A DNA stretch of 64,000 bases from Nonomuraea guangzhouensis (lineage in GTDB: Bacteria; Actinomycetota; Actinomycetes; Streptosporangiales; Streptosporangiaceae): positions 248,001 through 312,000 of the forward strand of contig NZ_JAHKRM010000010.1 of the NCBI RefSeq assembly GCF_019396345.1, given 5' to 3'. Positions within the stretch are counted from its first letter, which is position 1; each line of letters begins with the position of its first letter. The translations under genes and the position numbers were made by a program. Of this stretch, positions 24,927 to 32,494 are shown piece after piece. The notes under the pieces were generated by a model. It ran no database searches. It was not told the DNA's origin and saw only the letters and a program-made list of their open reading frames with translations.

Positions 24927-25898
24927 GTGCCGACCGATCTCAGCCCCACCGCACGCGCTCTGCGTGCCATGGAGATCCTCCAGACCCGTCCCGGCGTGAC
25001 GGCCGACGAACTCGCCGCGAGTTTGGGTGTCACGGAGCGGGCCGCGCGCCGGTACGTCGGGATCCTCCGAGAGGCGGGCATCCCCGTCGAGTCGACCCGC
25101 GGGCCCTACGGCGGGTACCGGCTCGGGCGCGGGACGAGGTTGCCTCCGGTCGTCTTCACGGAGGCCGAGGCACTTCATCTGGTCATGGCGGTGCTCGACG
25201 GCCAGCCGACCGTCGCCGACGGCGACGACCTCGTCGGTTCTGCCCTGGGCAAGGTCATCCGGGCGCTGCCCGAGAGCGTCGGCCGGCAGGCGGCCACGCT
25301 ACGAGAGCACGCGTCGGCCGCGCCCGACCGGCACTCGGCCCATCCGGATCCCGCCACCACCAGCGCGCTCGTCTCCGCCATCGCGAGCCGACGCCGCGTA
25401 CTGATCACGTATCGAAGTAGGCCCGGCAACGAATGGGCGGCCGAGGTGGATCCTTGGGCGGTCGTCGCCCGGCACGGACGCTGGTACCTGCTGTGTCACT
25501 CCCATCGCGCGGACGCGATCCGCACCTACCGGGTCGACCGGGTCCGCGCGGTCCAGCAGACCGCGGGCACGTTCGAGCCGCCCGACGACCTCGACCCGGT
25601 GGCCGCGCTGGAGGAGAACCTGGGCACGGGGTGGGAGTTCTCCACCCATGTCATATTCGACGCCCCGCTGGCTGAGGTGGCCCCATGGATCCGGCCTCCC
25701 ATGGGACGGCTTGAATCATCAGGAGACGGGTGCGTCCTCGTCGGCAGTACGAACAATCCGGCGATGTATGCGCAGGAGTGGTTGGCGAGCGTGCCGTTCG
25801 CCTTCCGGGTCGTCGGCGGGCCGGAACTCCGTGCCGCGGTCGCGACGGTCGCGACCCGTTTCGCGGCCGCTCTGGCGGAGAAGGAAATCGGAGGATGA
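24927..25898 (+). CDS. YafY-type HTH-WYL transcriptional regulator
   Basis: A 323-residue regulator with an N-terminal winged helix (ARALRAMEILQTRPGVTADE, LGVTERAARRYVGILREAGI), then GGYRLGRGTRLPPVVFTEAEAL, and a WYL domain with ITYRSRPGNEWAAEVDPWAV, RWYLLCHSHRADAIRTYRVDRV. GTG 24927 lies close behind a possible -10 (TAACCT) with no ribosome binding site, so the mRNA may be leaderless. WYL domains bind ligands or nucleic acids. The divergent DinB/hydrolase operon, 70 bp away, is the likely target. Confidence 0.9.
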   Translation: MPTDLSPTARALRAMEILQTRPGVTADELAASLGVTERAARRYVGILREAGIPVESTRGPYGGYRLGRGTRLPPVVFTEAEALHLVMAVLDGQPTVADGDDLVGSALGKVIRALPESVGRQAATLREHASAAPDRHSAHPDPATTSALVSAIASRRRVLITYRSRPGNEWAAEVDPWAVVARHGRWYLLCHSHRADAIRTYRVDRVRAVQQTAGTFEPPDDLDPVAALEENLGTGWEFSTHVIFDAPLAEVAPWIRPPMGRLESSGDGCVLVGSTNNPAMYAQEWLASVPFAFRVVGGPELRAAVATVATRFAAALAEKEIGG

Positions 25899-25928
25899 CC
25901 GAACGGCCCTGCTGCTCTTCACCCCCGC

Positions 25929-25957
25929 CTTGTGCCAGCCCTACGACTGGCAACAAG
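25929..25957 (+). terminator. Hairpin after the WYL regulator
   Basis: CTTGTGCCAG and CTGGCAACAAG pair with one bulged base around an 8-nt loop, 30 nt after the stop at 25898. It lies between the ends of convergent genes and may serve both. Confidence 0.5.
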
Positions 25958-25979
25958 GACAGGGTTACCGGGCCGGACG

Positions 25980-26144
25980 TTATCCCATCACGGAGTGTAA
26001 GAGGCCGGCGATCGTGAGAGCGGTGGCGACGCCGACCGCGGACGAGTCGGCATCCGATCCGGCCATCGTCCCCGCGAGCAGAGAAGCGAACAGAATGACC
26101 ACCCATCTCTGAGGGAGCGGTTGCCTACCTTTCTCATGCTCCAT
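25980..26144 (-). CDS. Small two-helix membrane protein, unknown
   Basis: A 54-residue reading frame (MEHEKGRQPLPQRW start) with two hydrophobic stretches, VVILFASLLAGTMAG and VGVATALTIAGLLHSVMG, separated by a short acidic turn (SDADSS). It looks like a small inner-membrane hairpin protein. ATG 26144 has a weak GGAAG upstream; a longer frame to 26270 is possible but reads through a strong hairpin region. No family is recognised, and it could be a chance frame, although hydrophobicity and length are consistent with a real gene. Confidence 0.4.
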   Translation of the reverse strand: MEHEKGRQPLPQRWVVILFASLLAGTMAGSDADSSAVGVATALTIAGLLHSVMG

Positions 26145-26222
26145 CGCTTCCGGCTCGTGACGCCTTCCGAGTATTCTCTTCACAGCGGATTCCCTTCGCA
26201 TGCGTGTATCGAGGACCCGCGA

Positions 26223-26257
26223 GAGCGGCCTTTCTGCTACAGACAGAAGGGCCGCTC
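26223..26257. other. Long stable hairpin in the 26.15-26.44 kb intergenic region
   Basis: GAGCGGCCTTTCTG and CAGAAGGGCCGCTC pair over 14 positions with one G-T mismatch around a 7-nt loop. It lies upstream of the small membrane ORF and of the plus-strand gene at 26444, so it is not simply a terminator of a neighbouring gene. Nothing else was recognised between 26,258 and 26,443. Confidence 0.5.
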
Positions 26258-26443
26258 GCCTCGCGAGCACCCCGAGAATTACACAAGATCATTCAGCGCC
26301 GAAATCCGATTACTACCGTGAGCGCGCTTCTGTCCACCGGAGAGGGAGAAAGCACATCTCCCGGTGGGGAATATTCCTCCCCGCAACCCCGCACCCCGCG
26401 TGCATATCGAAGAAGTTCTTGCGATCTCCGCACTCTTTGCTGA

Positions 26444-26980
26444 ATGCTGCACCGCGTGGAAGAAATCGCACATGAACTCGCCAAGATCCTCATCCCGAAC
26501 ATCACCATCGGCACAGGTGAAGACTCAAAGGAGTACGAGGCGCGCCTGAAAGCGTTACGAGAGCAGCGACGCACGATCACGGCGGACCTGATGATGGCGG
26601 CACGCGCCTCCACCTCAGAAGATCCCGTCCTCGCGAAGCTCGACGAGCTTGCCGCCCAAAAAAGGGATATACAGCAGCAGATGCGGTTGATACTCGCATA
26701 CGCCAGGGAGTTCGTCCGGCCGGAGCCTTACCGGCTGAGGGCATTAGCCGAGGCCGCCGATATGTCTATTTCCGGCGCCCGCACCGCGTACACGCTTGAG
26801 GATGTGGCCACCATATCCACGCGAATCTTCCGCAAAGACACAAAAGGGACCACATACCCTGCTCGATCGAAGCGGTCTCCCTCTTCCGCTCACCCCTCAC
26901 CGGAATTCAACGGCGAGCAATGGTGGGCGCCTTCTGGCTCGACCCCGCCGCCCGACGACGACGGGGTCATTCGAGCCTAG
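26444..26980 (+). CDS. Hypothetical protein with coiled-coil and HTH-like segment
   Basis: A 178-residue protein of unrecognised family. Residues about 25-85 are a charged helical region (KEYEARLKALREQRRTITAD, LDELAAQKRDIQQQMRLILA) likely to form a coiled coil. A segment YRLRALAEAADMSISGARTA resembles a helix-turn-helix. The C-terminus is Pro/Ser-rich and ends GVIRA. A GTG at 26456 is an alternative start; neither has a strong ribosome binding site. It converges with the hydrolase gene, their stops overlapping by 4 bp. Possibly a DNA-binding regulator. Confidence 0.55.
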   Translation: MLHRVEEIAHELAKILIPNITIGTGEDSKEYEARLKALREQRRTITADLMMAARASTSEDPVLAKLDELAAQKRDIQQQMRLILAYAREFVRPEPYRLRALAEAADMSISGARTAYTLEDVATISTRIFRKDTKGTTYPARSKRSPSSAHPSPEFNGEQWWAPSGSTPPPDDDGVIRA

Positions 26981-27741
26981 GCCCCTTCGATGTGTGACAA
27001 GCCGAGATGCCGGGCGAAGAACCGGACCGCGCTGTCGACCTCGAACCTGGGCAGCTCCTTATGAGCGCCCGCATTGGCGTGCAAGGTCTTCTCCTTCGAG
27101 GCGAAGGCGTCGAACAACGCGAGACCGGACTCGCGCGGGATGTGCTCGTCGTCCCACTGGAGGGCGAACTCGATCGGGATGGTGATCCGCTTCGCCGTCT
27201 CGGCCAGGGCCTCGGGCCAGTGGAGGCCGAAGATCGCAGCGGTGATTCTGGGTTCGATCGCCGTCAGCGGCACCCCGATCGCGGTGCCCATGTTCAGGCC
27301 GAAGTAGCCGACGGGCCCGTCGGGACCGATCTCCGGTAGGCCCTGGAGGGCGTCCAGGGTCGCCCGCCACTCCGGCACAGCGCGCTCCGCCAGGTGGCCG
27401 TTGTAGCGGACGACGATCGGGCCGACCGACTCACCCGCCGCCATCGCCTGCTGCATCACGGCGATCTCTTGCTCGTCGTACGCCGTACGCGGCCGGTCAC
27501 CGTGGCCGGGCGCGTCGATGACGGCGACGTGGAAGCCGCAGCCGGTGACGAGGCGGTGGGCGCGGCCCGCCATCGCGGGTGCCTTCTTGTGTGTGCCGCC
27601 GCCGTGCCCCATCAGCACCAAGGGCGCGCGGCCGGAGCCGGATGCGGGCGACCAGAGCACGCCGGAGACCTCACCCAGCGTGAAGTCGCGTTCGACGACA
27701 CCGTTCGACGATGTCTCCGCAGTGAAATGTACAGAATGCAT
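26977..27741 (-). CDS. Dienelactone-hydrolase-like protein lacking the catalytic serine
   Basis: A 254-residue alpha/beta hydrolase: LVLMGHGGGTHKKAP, VAVIDAPGHGDRP, and a nucleophile elbow GYFGLNMGTAIGVPL. The family norm here is G-x-S-M-G, but the codon is AAC (Asn), one base from AGC (Ser). The acid (LQWDDEHIPRESG) and His (AGAHKELPRFEVD) positions remain. It is probably inactive as a hydrolase or has changed function. ATG 27741 follows GAAAGG; the longer frame to 27795 is less likely. The gene may be preceded by a short leader ORF. Confidence 0.85.
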   Translation of the reverse strand: MHSVHFTAETSSNGVVERDFTLGEVSGVLWSPASGSGRAPLVLMGHGGGTHKKAPAMAGRAHRLVTGCGFHVAVIDAPGHGDRPRTAYDEQEIAVMQQAMAAGESVGPIVVRYNGHLAERAVPEWRATLDALQGLPEIGPDGPVGYFGLNMGTAIGVPLTAIEPRITAAIFGLHWPEALAETAKRITIPIEFALQWDDEHIPRESGLALFDAFASKEKTLHANAGAHKELPRFEVDSAVRFFARHLGLSHIEGA

Positions 27742-27800
27742 AGGTTGTTGCCTTTCGGGATTGCCTTGTTGTTGCGGCACTCCCGGCGGCGACACCTACG

Positions 27801-27854
27801 TCAATCGCCCACCGTGACGAATCGGGGGAGCACCCATATCGATACAGCGTTCAT
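27801..27854 (-). CDS. Short ORF (17 codons) with a strong ribosome binding site
   Basis: On the minus strand AGGAGGTGAG precedes ATG 27854 and encodes MNAVSIWVLPRFVTVGD, then TGA. It ends 59 nt before the start of the hydrolase gene. The ribosome binding site is one of the best in the window, so it is probably translated, either as a leader peptide or as the surviving 5' end of a lost gene. The rest of the 27,855-28,061 interval shows nothing else. Confidence 0.35.
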   Translation of the reverse strand: MNAVSIWVLPRFVTVGD

Positions 27855-28061
27855 GGGTCTCACCTCCTCGTGCGATGTCACGGTCTTCTGCAAGCTATCA
27901 GCCCGCGCGTGACCCCATCCAACCGATTTCGGCGTCGACACGATGCCGCGTCGACGCCGAACCTACTCCTCGGTGCCGGTCATGCTGAGGGGCCATCCGT
28001 CCGGAGGAGCCCGGCCGGGGTGTCCGGCGGTGGCCACGTCACCCGCACTCACCAGAGGCTG

Positions 28062-28475
28062 CTACTCCGCGTAGGGCTGATCCTTGCCCTGGGCGCTGTA
28101 GGCGAGACTCCAGATGTAGCCGTCCAGGTCGGCGAAGGAGCCGCCGTACCCGCCCCACGGCAGGGCACCCGCGGGCTTGAGGATCGTGGCGCCGGCCTTC
28201 TCGGCCTCCGCGATGATCTCGTCGACCCGCGACTCGCTGCGGACGACGTAAGTGAGGACCAATCCGCTGAAACCGCTGCCTTCCGGGCTCGTGCCCACCT
28301 GATCGGCCAGGCCATCGCGGCCGTAGAAGCCGACAGGCGAACCGCCGTCCGGCTCGAAGAACACCGAGATGCCGTAGTCCTGCCGGACCTTCCAGCCGAG
28401 ACCCTCCGAGTAGAACCGCTTGGACTGCTCCAGGTCCCGGACGCCGAGCAGGATCGAGCTCACATGCGCTTTCAT
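28062..28475 (-). CDS. VOC-family (glyoxalase-like) protein
   Basis: A 137-residue vicinal-oxygen-chelate fold protein: SSILLGVRDLEQSKRFYSEG, LGWKVRQDYGISVFFEPDGG, then FSGLVLTYVVRSESRVDEII, KAGATILKPAGALPWGGYGG and FADLDGYIWSLAYS. ATG 28475 follows AAGGAGACA at ideal spacing. It is divergent from the ECF sigma factor gene, 103 bp away, and a second VOC gene lies behind that sigma factor, so it may belong to its regulon. Substrate unknown. Confidence 0.9.
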   Translation of the reverse strand: MKAHVSSILLGVRDLEQSKRFYSEGLGWKVRQDYGISVFFEPDGGSPVGFYGRDGLADQVGTSPEGSGFSGLVLTYVVRSESRVDEIIAEAEKAGATILKPAGALPWGGYGGSFADLDGYIWSLAYSAQGKDQPYAE

Positions 28476-28514
28476 GTCTTGTCTCCTTCTGATCGAGGTG
28501 TACGGACCGGCAGA

Positions 28515-28541
28515 TGTCACATTGGCGTGGTTTCGCCGGTC
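28515..28541 (+). promoter_or_regulatory. Candidate ECF41-type promoter of the sigma factor gene
   Basis: TGTCACA (28515-28521) is followed after 16 nt by GGTC (28538-28541), 38 nt before the sigma factor ATG. ECF41-group promoters are described as TGTCACA with a CGTC-type -10 at this spacing; the -10 differs in its first base here. This suggests autoregulation. Confidence 0.5.
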
Positions 28542-28578
28542 AATGGATATGACAGGCCGAGACGGAGGAACGTGACCG

Positions 28579-29451
28579 ATGATCGAGCAGGACTGGCTGA
28601 ACGAGCGGTTCACCGAGCACCAGGACCGCTTACAAGGGGTGGCGTACCGGATGCTCGGCTCACCCAGCGAGGCCGAGGACGCGGTGCAGGAGGCGTGGCT
28701 GCGGGTCAGCCGCGCCGACACCGGCCAGGTGGAGAATCCGGCCGGATGGCTGACCACGGTCGTCGCCCGGGTCTGCCTGAACATGCTCGAAGCACGCCGT
28801 TCCCGGCGTGAGGAGTCGGCCGGGGCGCTGCCGCCCGAGCCCACCGCGCCGCACGCGAGCACCCGCCAAACCGGCCAGGCCGACCCCGAGGACGAGGCGC
28901 TGCTGGCCGATTCGGTCGGTGTCGCGCTGATGGTGGTGCTGGACACGCTGACTCCCGCCGAACGGCTCGCGTTCGTCCTGCACGACGTCTTCGCCGTGTC
29001 GTTCGGCGAGATCGGCGCCATCATCGACCGTTCCCCGACGGCGGCCCGGCAACTCGCCAGCCGGGCCCGGCGGCGGGTGCAGGGAGCGGCGGGGGCATCC
29101 GACGCCGCGCGATCCCCGAAGCGGGAAATCGTCGCCGCCTTCCTCGCCGCCTCCCGAAACGGGGATTTCGCCGCCCTGCTCGAACTGCTCGATCCGGATG
29201 CCGTGGCCGTCGAGGTCCGCGGCGGCCACGCGGTGGCGGCCTTCTTCGCCGGACGGGCTCGGGCCGCGCGGCTCGCTCTGGTCGATGGCGTTCCGGCGGC
29301 CGTCTGGTCGTACCGCGGCCGGCCGAAGGCCGTCTTCACGTTCACCGTCCGCGACGGGAAGATCACCTGCATCGCCATCGACACCGACCCGGACCGGCTC
29401 CGCGACCTCGACATCGTCTTCCTTCGCGCCAACGACAAGGAGCGAGGATGA
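28579..29451 (+). CDS. SigJ-like ECF RNA polymerase sigma factor with SnoaL-like C-terminal domain
   Basis: A 290-residue sigma factor. Region 2 (FTEHQDRLQGVAYRMLGSPS, AEDAVQEAWLR) and region 4 (TPAERLAFVLHDVFAVSFGE, IGAIIDRSPTAARQLASRAR) are clear. An approximately 110-residue C-terminal NTF2/SnoaL-type extension (VAAFLAASRNGDFAALLELL, FTVRDGKITCIAIDTDPDRL) marks the SigJ/ECF41-like type, in which this domain controls activity without a separate anti-sigma factor. GGAGGAA precedes ATG 28579. Its stop overlaps the downstream VOC gene start. Confidence 0.92.
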   Translation: MIEQDWLNERFTEHQDRLQGVAYRMLGSPSEAEDAVQEAWLRVSRADTGQVENPAGWLTTVVARVCLNMLEARRSRREESAGALPPEPTAPHASTRQTGQADPEDEALLADSVGVALMVVLDTLTPAERLAFVLHDVFAVSFGEIGAIIDRSPTAARQLASRARRRVQGAAGASDAARSPKREIVAAFLAASRNGDFAALLELLDPDAVAVEVRGGHAVAAFFAGRARAARLALVDGVPAAVWSYRGRPKAVFTFTVRDGKITCIAIDTDPDRLRDLDIVFLRANDKERG

Positions 29452-29881
29452 GCCGGCCTCCCCGGCCGGTCCGCGGCGTGAGCGGCATGCGTCTCAAGCT
29501 CTCGTCATACGCTCTCGCCGTCCACGACGTGAACGAGGCGCTCGGCTTCTACCGTGACGTGCTCGGCTTTGAGGTACGTGAACTCGGGGGGACGCGGTGG
29601 GTGCGCGTCGGCCCGCCGTCGGAGCCGGACGTGCAGATCTTCCTCGAAGCGCCCGGCGCGGACCCGGGTGTCTCGCCGGCCGACCGGCAGGCGATCGAGG
29701 ACCTGATGGCCAAGGGCCTGCTGGGCCGTCTTGTCTTCGTGACCGACGACTGCGACGCCACCTTCGAGCGCATCGAGGCAGCGGGCGCCGAAGTGATACA
29801 GGAGCGCCCAACGGCGTCCGCGACTGCGCCTTCCTCGACCCCTCCGGCAATGTGCTGCGATTCGCCCAGCCATGGTCCTAG
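29448..29881 (+). pseudogene. VOC-family protein with C-terminal frameshift
   Basis: The start overlaps the sigma factor stop (ATGA). The frame gives a normal VOC protein: KLSSYALAVHDVNEALGFYR, LGFEVRELGGTRWVRVG, GRLVFVTDDCDATFERIE, AAGAEVIQE. At about 29,800-29,815 the frame shifts: the expected ending NGVRDCAFLDPSGNVLRFAQ and PWS is found in another frame, stopping at 29881. The original frame continues with unrelated Ser/Pro-rich residues to 29903. A one-base indel, real or from sequencing, explains this. Confidence 0.8.
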
Positions 29882-30031
29882 GGCGCGGTGGAGGGCAACG
29901 TGACAAGAGTCAGGGCCCTCTGACGCAGCCGATACGGCCGTGCCGGCTTCGACCCACTACGGAAGATCATCCTTTGCGGCGGTACGGGGCGTGCGCGCTG
30001 ACCCGACCTGCGCGTCACCGGCTGTCGAGAG

Positions 30032-30150
30032 TCAAGCCATCACCAACGGCGCCCCCTGACGGAAGAGCGGTTTCCTGAAGAGAATCGGCCCGTTATCTCT
30101 CCATTCGAAGTTCGCGTAACCGGGCTCCAAGGAGAGATCACCTTTCCGCG
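30032..30150 (-). pseudogene. Unidentified coding-like remnant
   Basis: The minus-strand frame ending in TGA at 30034-30032 reads GDLSLEPGYANFEWRDNGPI then LFRKPLFRQGAPLVMA. Composition and codon third positions look protein-like, but a stop lies shortly upstream and no start codon is present. Family not recognised. The rest of 29,904-30,160 shows nothing else. Confidence 0.25.
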
Positions 30151-30160
30151 CCGGGGGTCT

Positions 30161-30793
30161 TCAGGTTTGGCTGGATTCACCCCTTTGATCCACTGTTCCT
30201 GACATGGGACGGCCCAGCAGGCCCGTGGCGACGGTCGCGATATGCGGGGCCAGGTCGGCGGCCCGCGCTTCGGCCAGGGCGGGGGTGGCCACGACCGAGC
30301 GCAGGATGCCGATGCCGACCATCCAGGCGCTGAGCAATTCGGCCCGCAGCTCGGCGTCCTCGCCCTCGGCCAGGTCCCGTAGGGCGTTGACGTAGGTGTC
30401 GCAGACCTCCTTGCGGATGCGCTGGCGGGCGTCCTCGTGGGCCGAGGAACGCAGCATGGCGACCAGGGGGTGCTCACCGCCGTACTCCGTCCAGTCGTGG
30501 TCGACGACCGTGCGCACCATGCGGGCGACCAGCTCCTCCTGGGGCCCTTCGAGCAGGTCGGCGGGGCGGGCGGCGGCGGTGGCCTGGTCGAAGAGCTGTT
30601 TCTTGGAGCCGAAGTAGCGGAAGATGAGGGTGGCGTCGACGCCGGAGTCCCTGGCGATGTCGCGAACGCTGGTGGCGTCGTAGCCCTGGCGGGCGAAGCG
30701 CAGTCTGGCGGCCTCGAGCAGGCGCGCGCGGGTAGCCTCTCTGTCCCTCTTCTGCAACGCGAACTCCCTTGCTTGGTCATCGATCGTTGACAT
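30161..30793 (-). CDS. TetR-family transcriptional regulator
   Basis: A 210-residue TetR protein with the DNA-binding helix-turn-helix RLRFARQGYDATSVRDIARD, SGVDATLIFRYFGSKKQLFD near residues 29-70 and a C-terminal ligand domain of the TetR_C type (AELLSAWMVGIGILRSVV). The start ATG 30793 is 63 bp from the divergent SDR gene. A long imperfect inverted repeat flanks this gap, so it probably represses the SDR gene and itself. Confidence 0.92.
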   Translation of the reverse strand: MSTIDDQAREFALQKRDREATRARLLEAARLRFARQGYDATSVRDIARDSGVDATLIFRYFGSKKQLFDQATAAARPADLLEGPQEELVARMVRTVVDHDWTEYGGEHPLVAMLRSSAHEDARQRIRKEVCDTYVNALRDLAEGEDAELRAELLSAWMVGIGILRSVVATPALAEARAADLAPHIATVATGLLGRPMSGTVDQRGESSQT

Positions 30794-30839
30794 TCTATGC
30801 CGAGGTTGTGCTACGTTCCCTCAAGTCAGCGTTCGATGA
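30777..30839. promoter_or_regulatory. Paired inverted operator-like sites between TetR and SDR genes
   Basis: TCATCGATCGTTGAC (30777-30791) and GTCAGCGTTCGATGA (30825-30839) are inverted copies matching in 13 of 15 positions and separated by 33 bp. The left copy overlaps the first codons of the tetR gene; the right copy is 17 nt before the SDR start. Confidence 0.5.
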
Positions 30840-30856
30840 CTGTGAGAGGGTGACGT

Positions 30857-31684
30857 ATGCGGACGTACGTTGTGGCGGGCGGAACAAACGGCATGGGTCG
30901 GGGACTCGCCCTGCACTTCCTGCGCCGGGGCAACCACGTGACGGTCGTGGGCAGCGATCCGGCCAAGGGGCAGCACTTCCTCGACGAGGCCGCCGGGCTG
31001 GGCGCCGCCGGGCGGGCCGCGTTCCTGCGCGCCGACCTGACATCGGCAGCGGAGAACGTGCGAGTGATCAAAGAGATCAAGGCACGACATGACGCGCTGG
31101 ACGGCCTGATCTGCACCGCGCTACGCCCCTTCTCGCAACGGGTGGAAACCCCCGATGGCTATGAGGCCACCTTCGCCCTCTACTACATCAGCCGATTCCT
31201 GCTCGCCTACGGCCTGACCGACCTGCTGGAGCGCGGCGAGAACCCGATGATCGTGAACATCTGCGGTGTCGGCGTCACCAAGGGCCACATCCACTGGGAT
31301 GACCTGTCGCTCAAGCGAGGCTACGGCAGTATCAAGGCCATGCTGCAGGCGGGGCGTGCCACCGACCTCCTGGGCGTCGCGTACGCCCTCAACCACCCGG
31401 ACGCCCGCACCCGTTACCTGCTGCACCACCCGGGCTTCACCAACAGCGGCACAGACAGCCTCAAACAGCCCACTAAGACCGTCATCAAGCTGCTGGCCAG
31501 GTTCGCCGCCCAACCGGTCGACAAGGCCATCGCGCCCATCGTCGAGCTGATGGATGACCCGCCAGGCAAGGGCGGCCTACTGGCCTACGATCGCCGCCGC
31601 CCGCTCGAACCGTCACTTCCCTCGCTCGACCCAGCCGCCGCCCACCGCCTGTACGACCTGACCAGCCACCTGCTGAGCTTCTAG
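30857..31684 (+). CDS. Short-chain dehydrogenase/reductase
   Basis: A 275-residue SDR: the cofactor motif VVAGGTNGMGRGLALHFLRR at the N-terminus, the dinucleotide-domain LRADLTSAAENVRVIKEI, a catalytic Y-x-x-x-K in RGYGSIKAML, and LLHHPGFTNSGTD. It resembles plant/fungal-type retinol or chlorophyllide-like SDRs common in actinomycetes. ATG 30857 follows GAGAGGG. It is divergent from tetR, the probable regulator. Substrate unknown. Confidence 0.9.
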   Translation: MRTYVVAGGTNGMGRGLALHFLRRGNHVTVVGSDPAKGQHFLDEAAGLGAAGRAAFLRADLTSAAENVRVIKEIKARHDALDGLICTALRPFSQRVETPDGYEATFALYYISRFLLAYGLTDLLERGENPMIVNICGVGVTKGHIHWDDLSLKRGYGSIKAMLQAGRATDLLGVAYALNHPDARTRYLLHHPGFTNSGTDSLKQPTKTVIKLLARFAAQPVDKAIAPIVELMDDPPGKGGLLAYDRRRPLEPSLPSLDPAAAHRLYDLTSHLLSF

Positions 31685-31919
31685 CTTTTCACAGAAGATC
31701 TGATCCGCGCGTTGACCGGTTCGCCGCTCGCAGATCAGAGACAGGTTGATTGGATCTTCCGCGATTGCTACAACTGCCGCCTATTGCATCGGATACGATT
31801 TCGCGACAGTTGGCAGTTCTGCTCTCCCGTCCGGGGGCCTGAACTGGGCATTCAGGGGCTCTAGGGAAGTTCTTATGTTCCAAGCGGAACCTGTTCGCTC
31901 GATAAGGAAAGGACGGAGC

Positions 31920-32111
31920 GAATTTCGAATTCCACAAAACCACGGCATTGAGCACGAGCCCTAACGCCGCTAACTGATCTTCCTGCCCCTCCCGGCATGC
32001 CTGCCGGATCTTGCTGGCGTTGCCGTGGCAGATCTTGCGGGCTAGGCGGTGCGGGGACTCCTGGACGCTGAGCTGCTTGCCCAGGCTGCGGCGGTAGCTG
32101 GAATCGATCGG
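31920..32111 (-). mobile_element. Remnant of a Tn3-family transposase C-terminus
   Basis: The minus frame reads SSYRRSLGKQLSVQESPHRL, ARKICHGNASKIRQACREGQ, EDQLAALGLVLNAVVLWNSK. This matches the end of the Tn3 DDE transposase (RRxIxxQLNxGESxHxLRR ... DQxxALxLVxNAVVLWN). Most of the protein and both 38-bp-type ends are missing. The fragment stops exactly where the truncated MmyB-like gene begins. The rest of 31,685-31,919 shows nothing else I can support. Confidence 0.7.
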
Positions 32112-32493
32112 GTCCAGTGTCCAGCACGACGCCGTCGGCAGCCTCCGCACCGAAGCCGCCCGCACCCCTGCCAACACCGGCCTCGCCGACCTCGCCGACC
32201 TCGCCGACCTCGCCGGCCTCGCCGACCTCATCGACGAACTCGCCACCCACAGCGAGGAGTTCGCCCTTCGCTGGGACGCCCACGACGTCGAGTATTACCG
32301 CAGCGGCCGGCAGCACTTCCACCACCCCGATGTCGGCGATCTCGACCTCGACTACGACGCCCTCGAAGTCCCCGCCGACCCCGGTCTGACCATCGTCGCC
32401 TACAGCATCGCCCCTGCCGCGGCCCACGCCGGCGCCTTCGCGCGACTCCACGACCACGTCCCACCGCGAGCCCCTGGTCAGAGGGCTGTGTAA
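32098..32493 (+). pseudogene. Truncated MmyB-like regulator (ligand-binding domain only)
   Basis: The plus frame opening after a TAG at 32095-32097 and ending TAA 32491-32493 reads SLRTEAARTPANTGLADLAD, LIDELATHSEEFALRWDAHD, VEYYRSGRQHFHHPDVGDLD, LDYDALEVPADPGLTIVAYS. This is the C-terminal half of the MmyB-like ligand-binding domain of XRE regulators. No N-terminal HTH and no start codon remain. Four LAD-type tripeptide repeats (32,190-32,230) expand a loop. The gene was probably cut by the adjacent Tn3-type element. Confidence 0.75.
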
Positions 32494-32494
32494 G

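Noticed and set aside
32190-32235. Short repeat of CTCGCCGAC units, considered as a CRISPR-like or VNTR array
   Set aside because: The units are only 9 bp, without spacers, and encode an LAD tripeptide repeat in the truncated MmyB-like protein.
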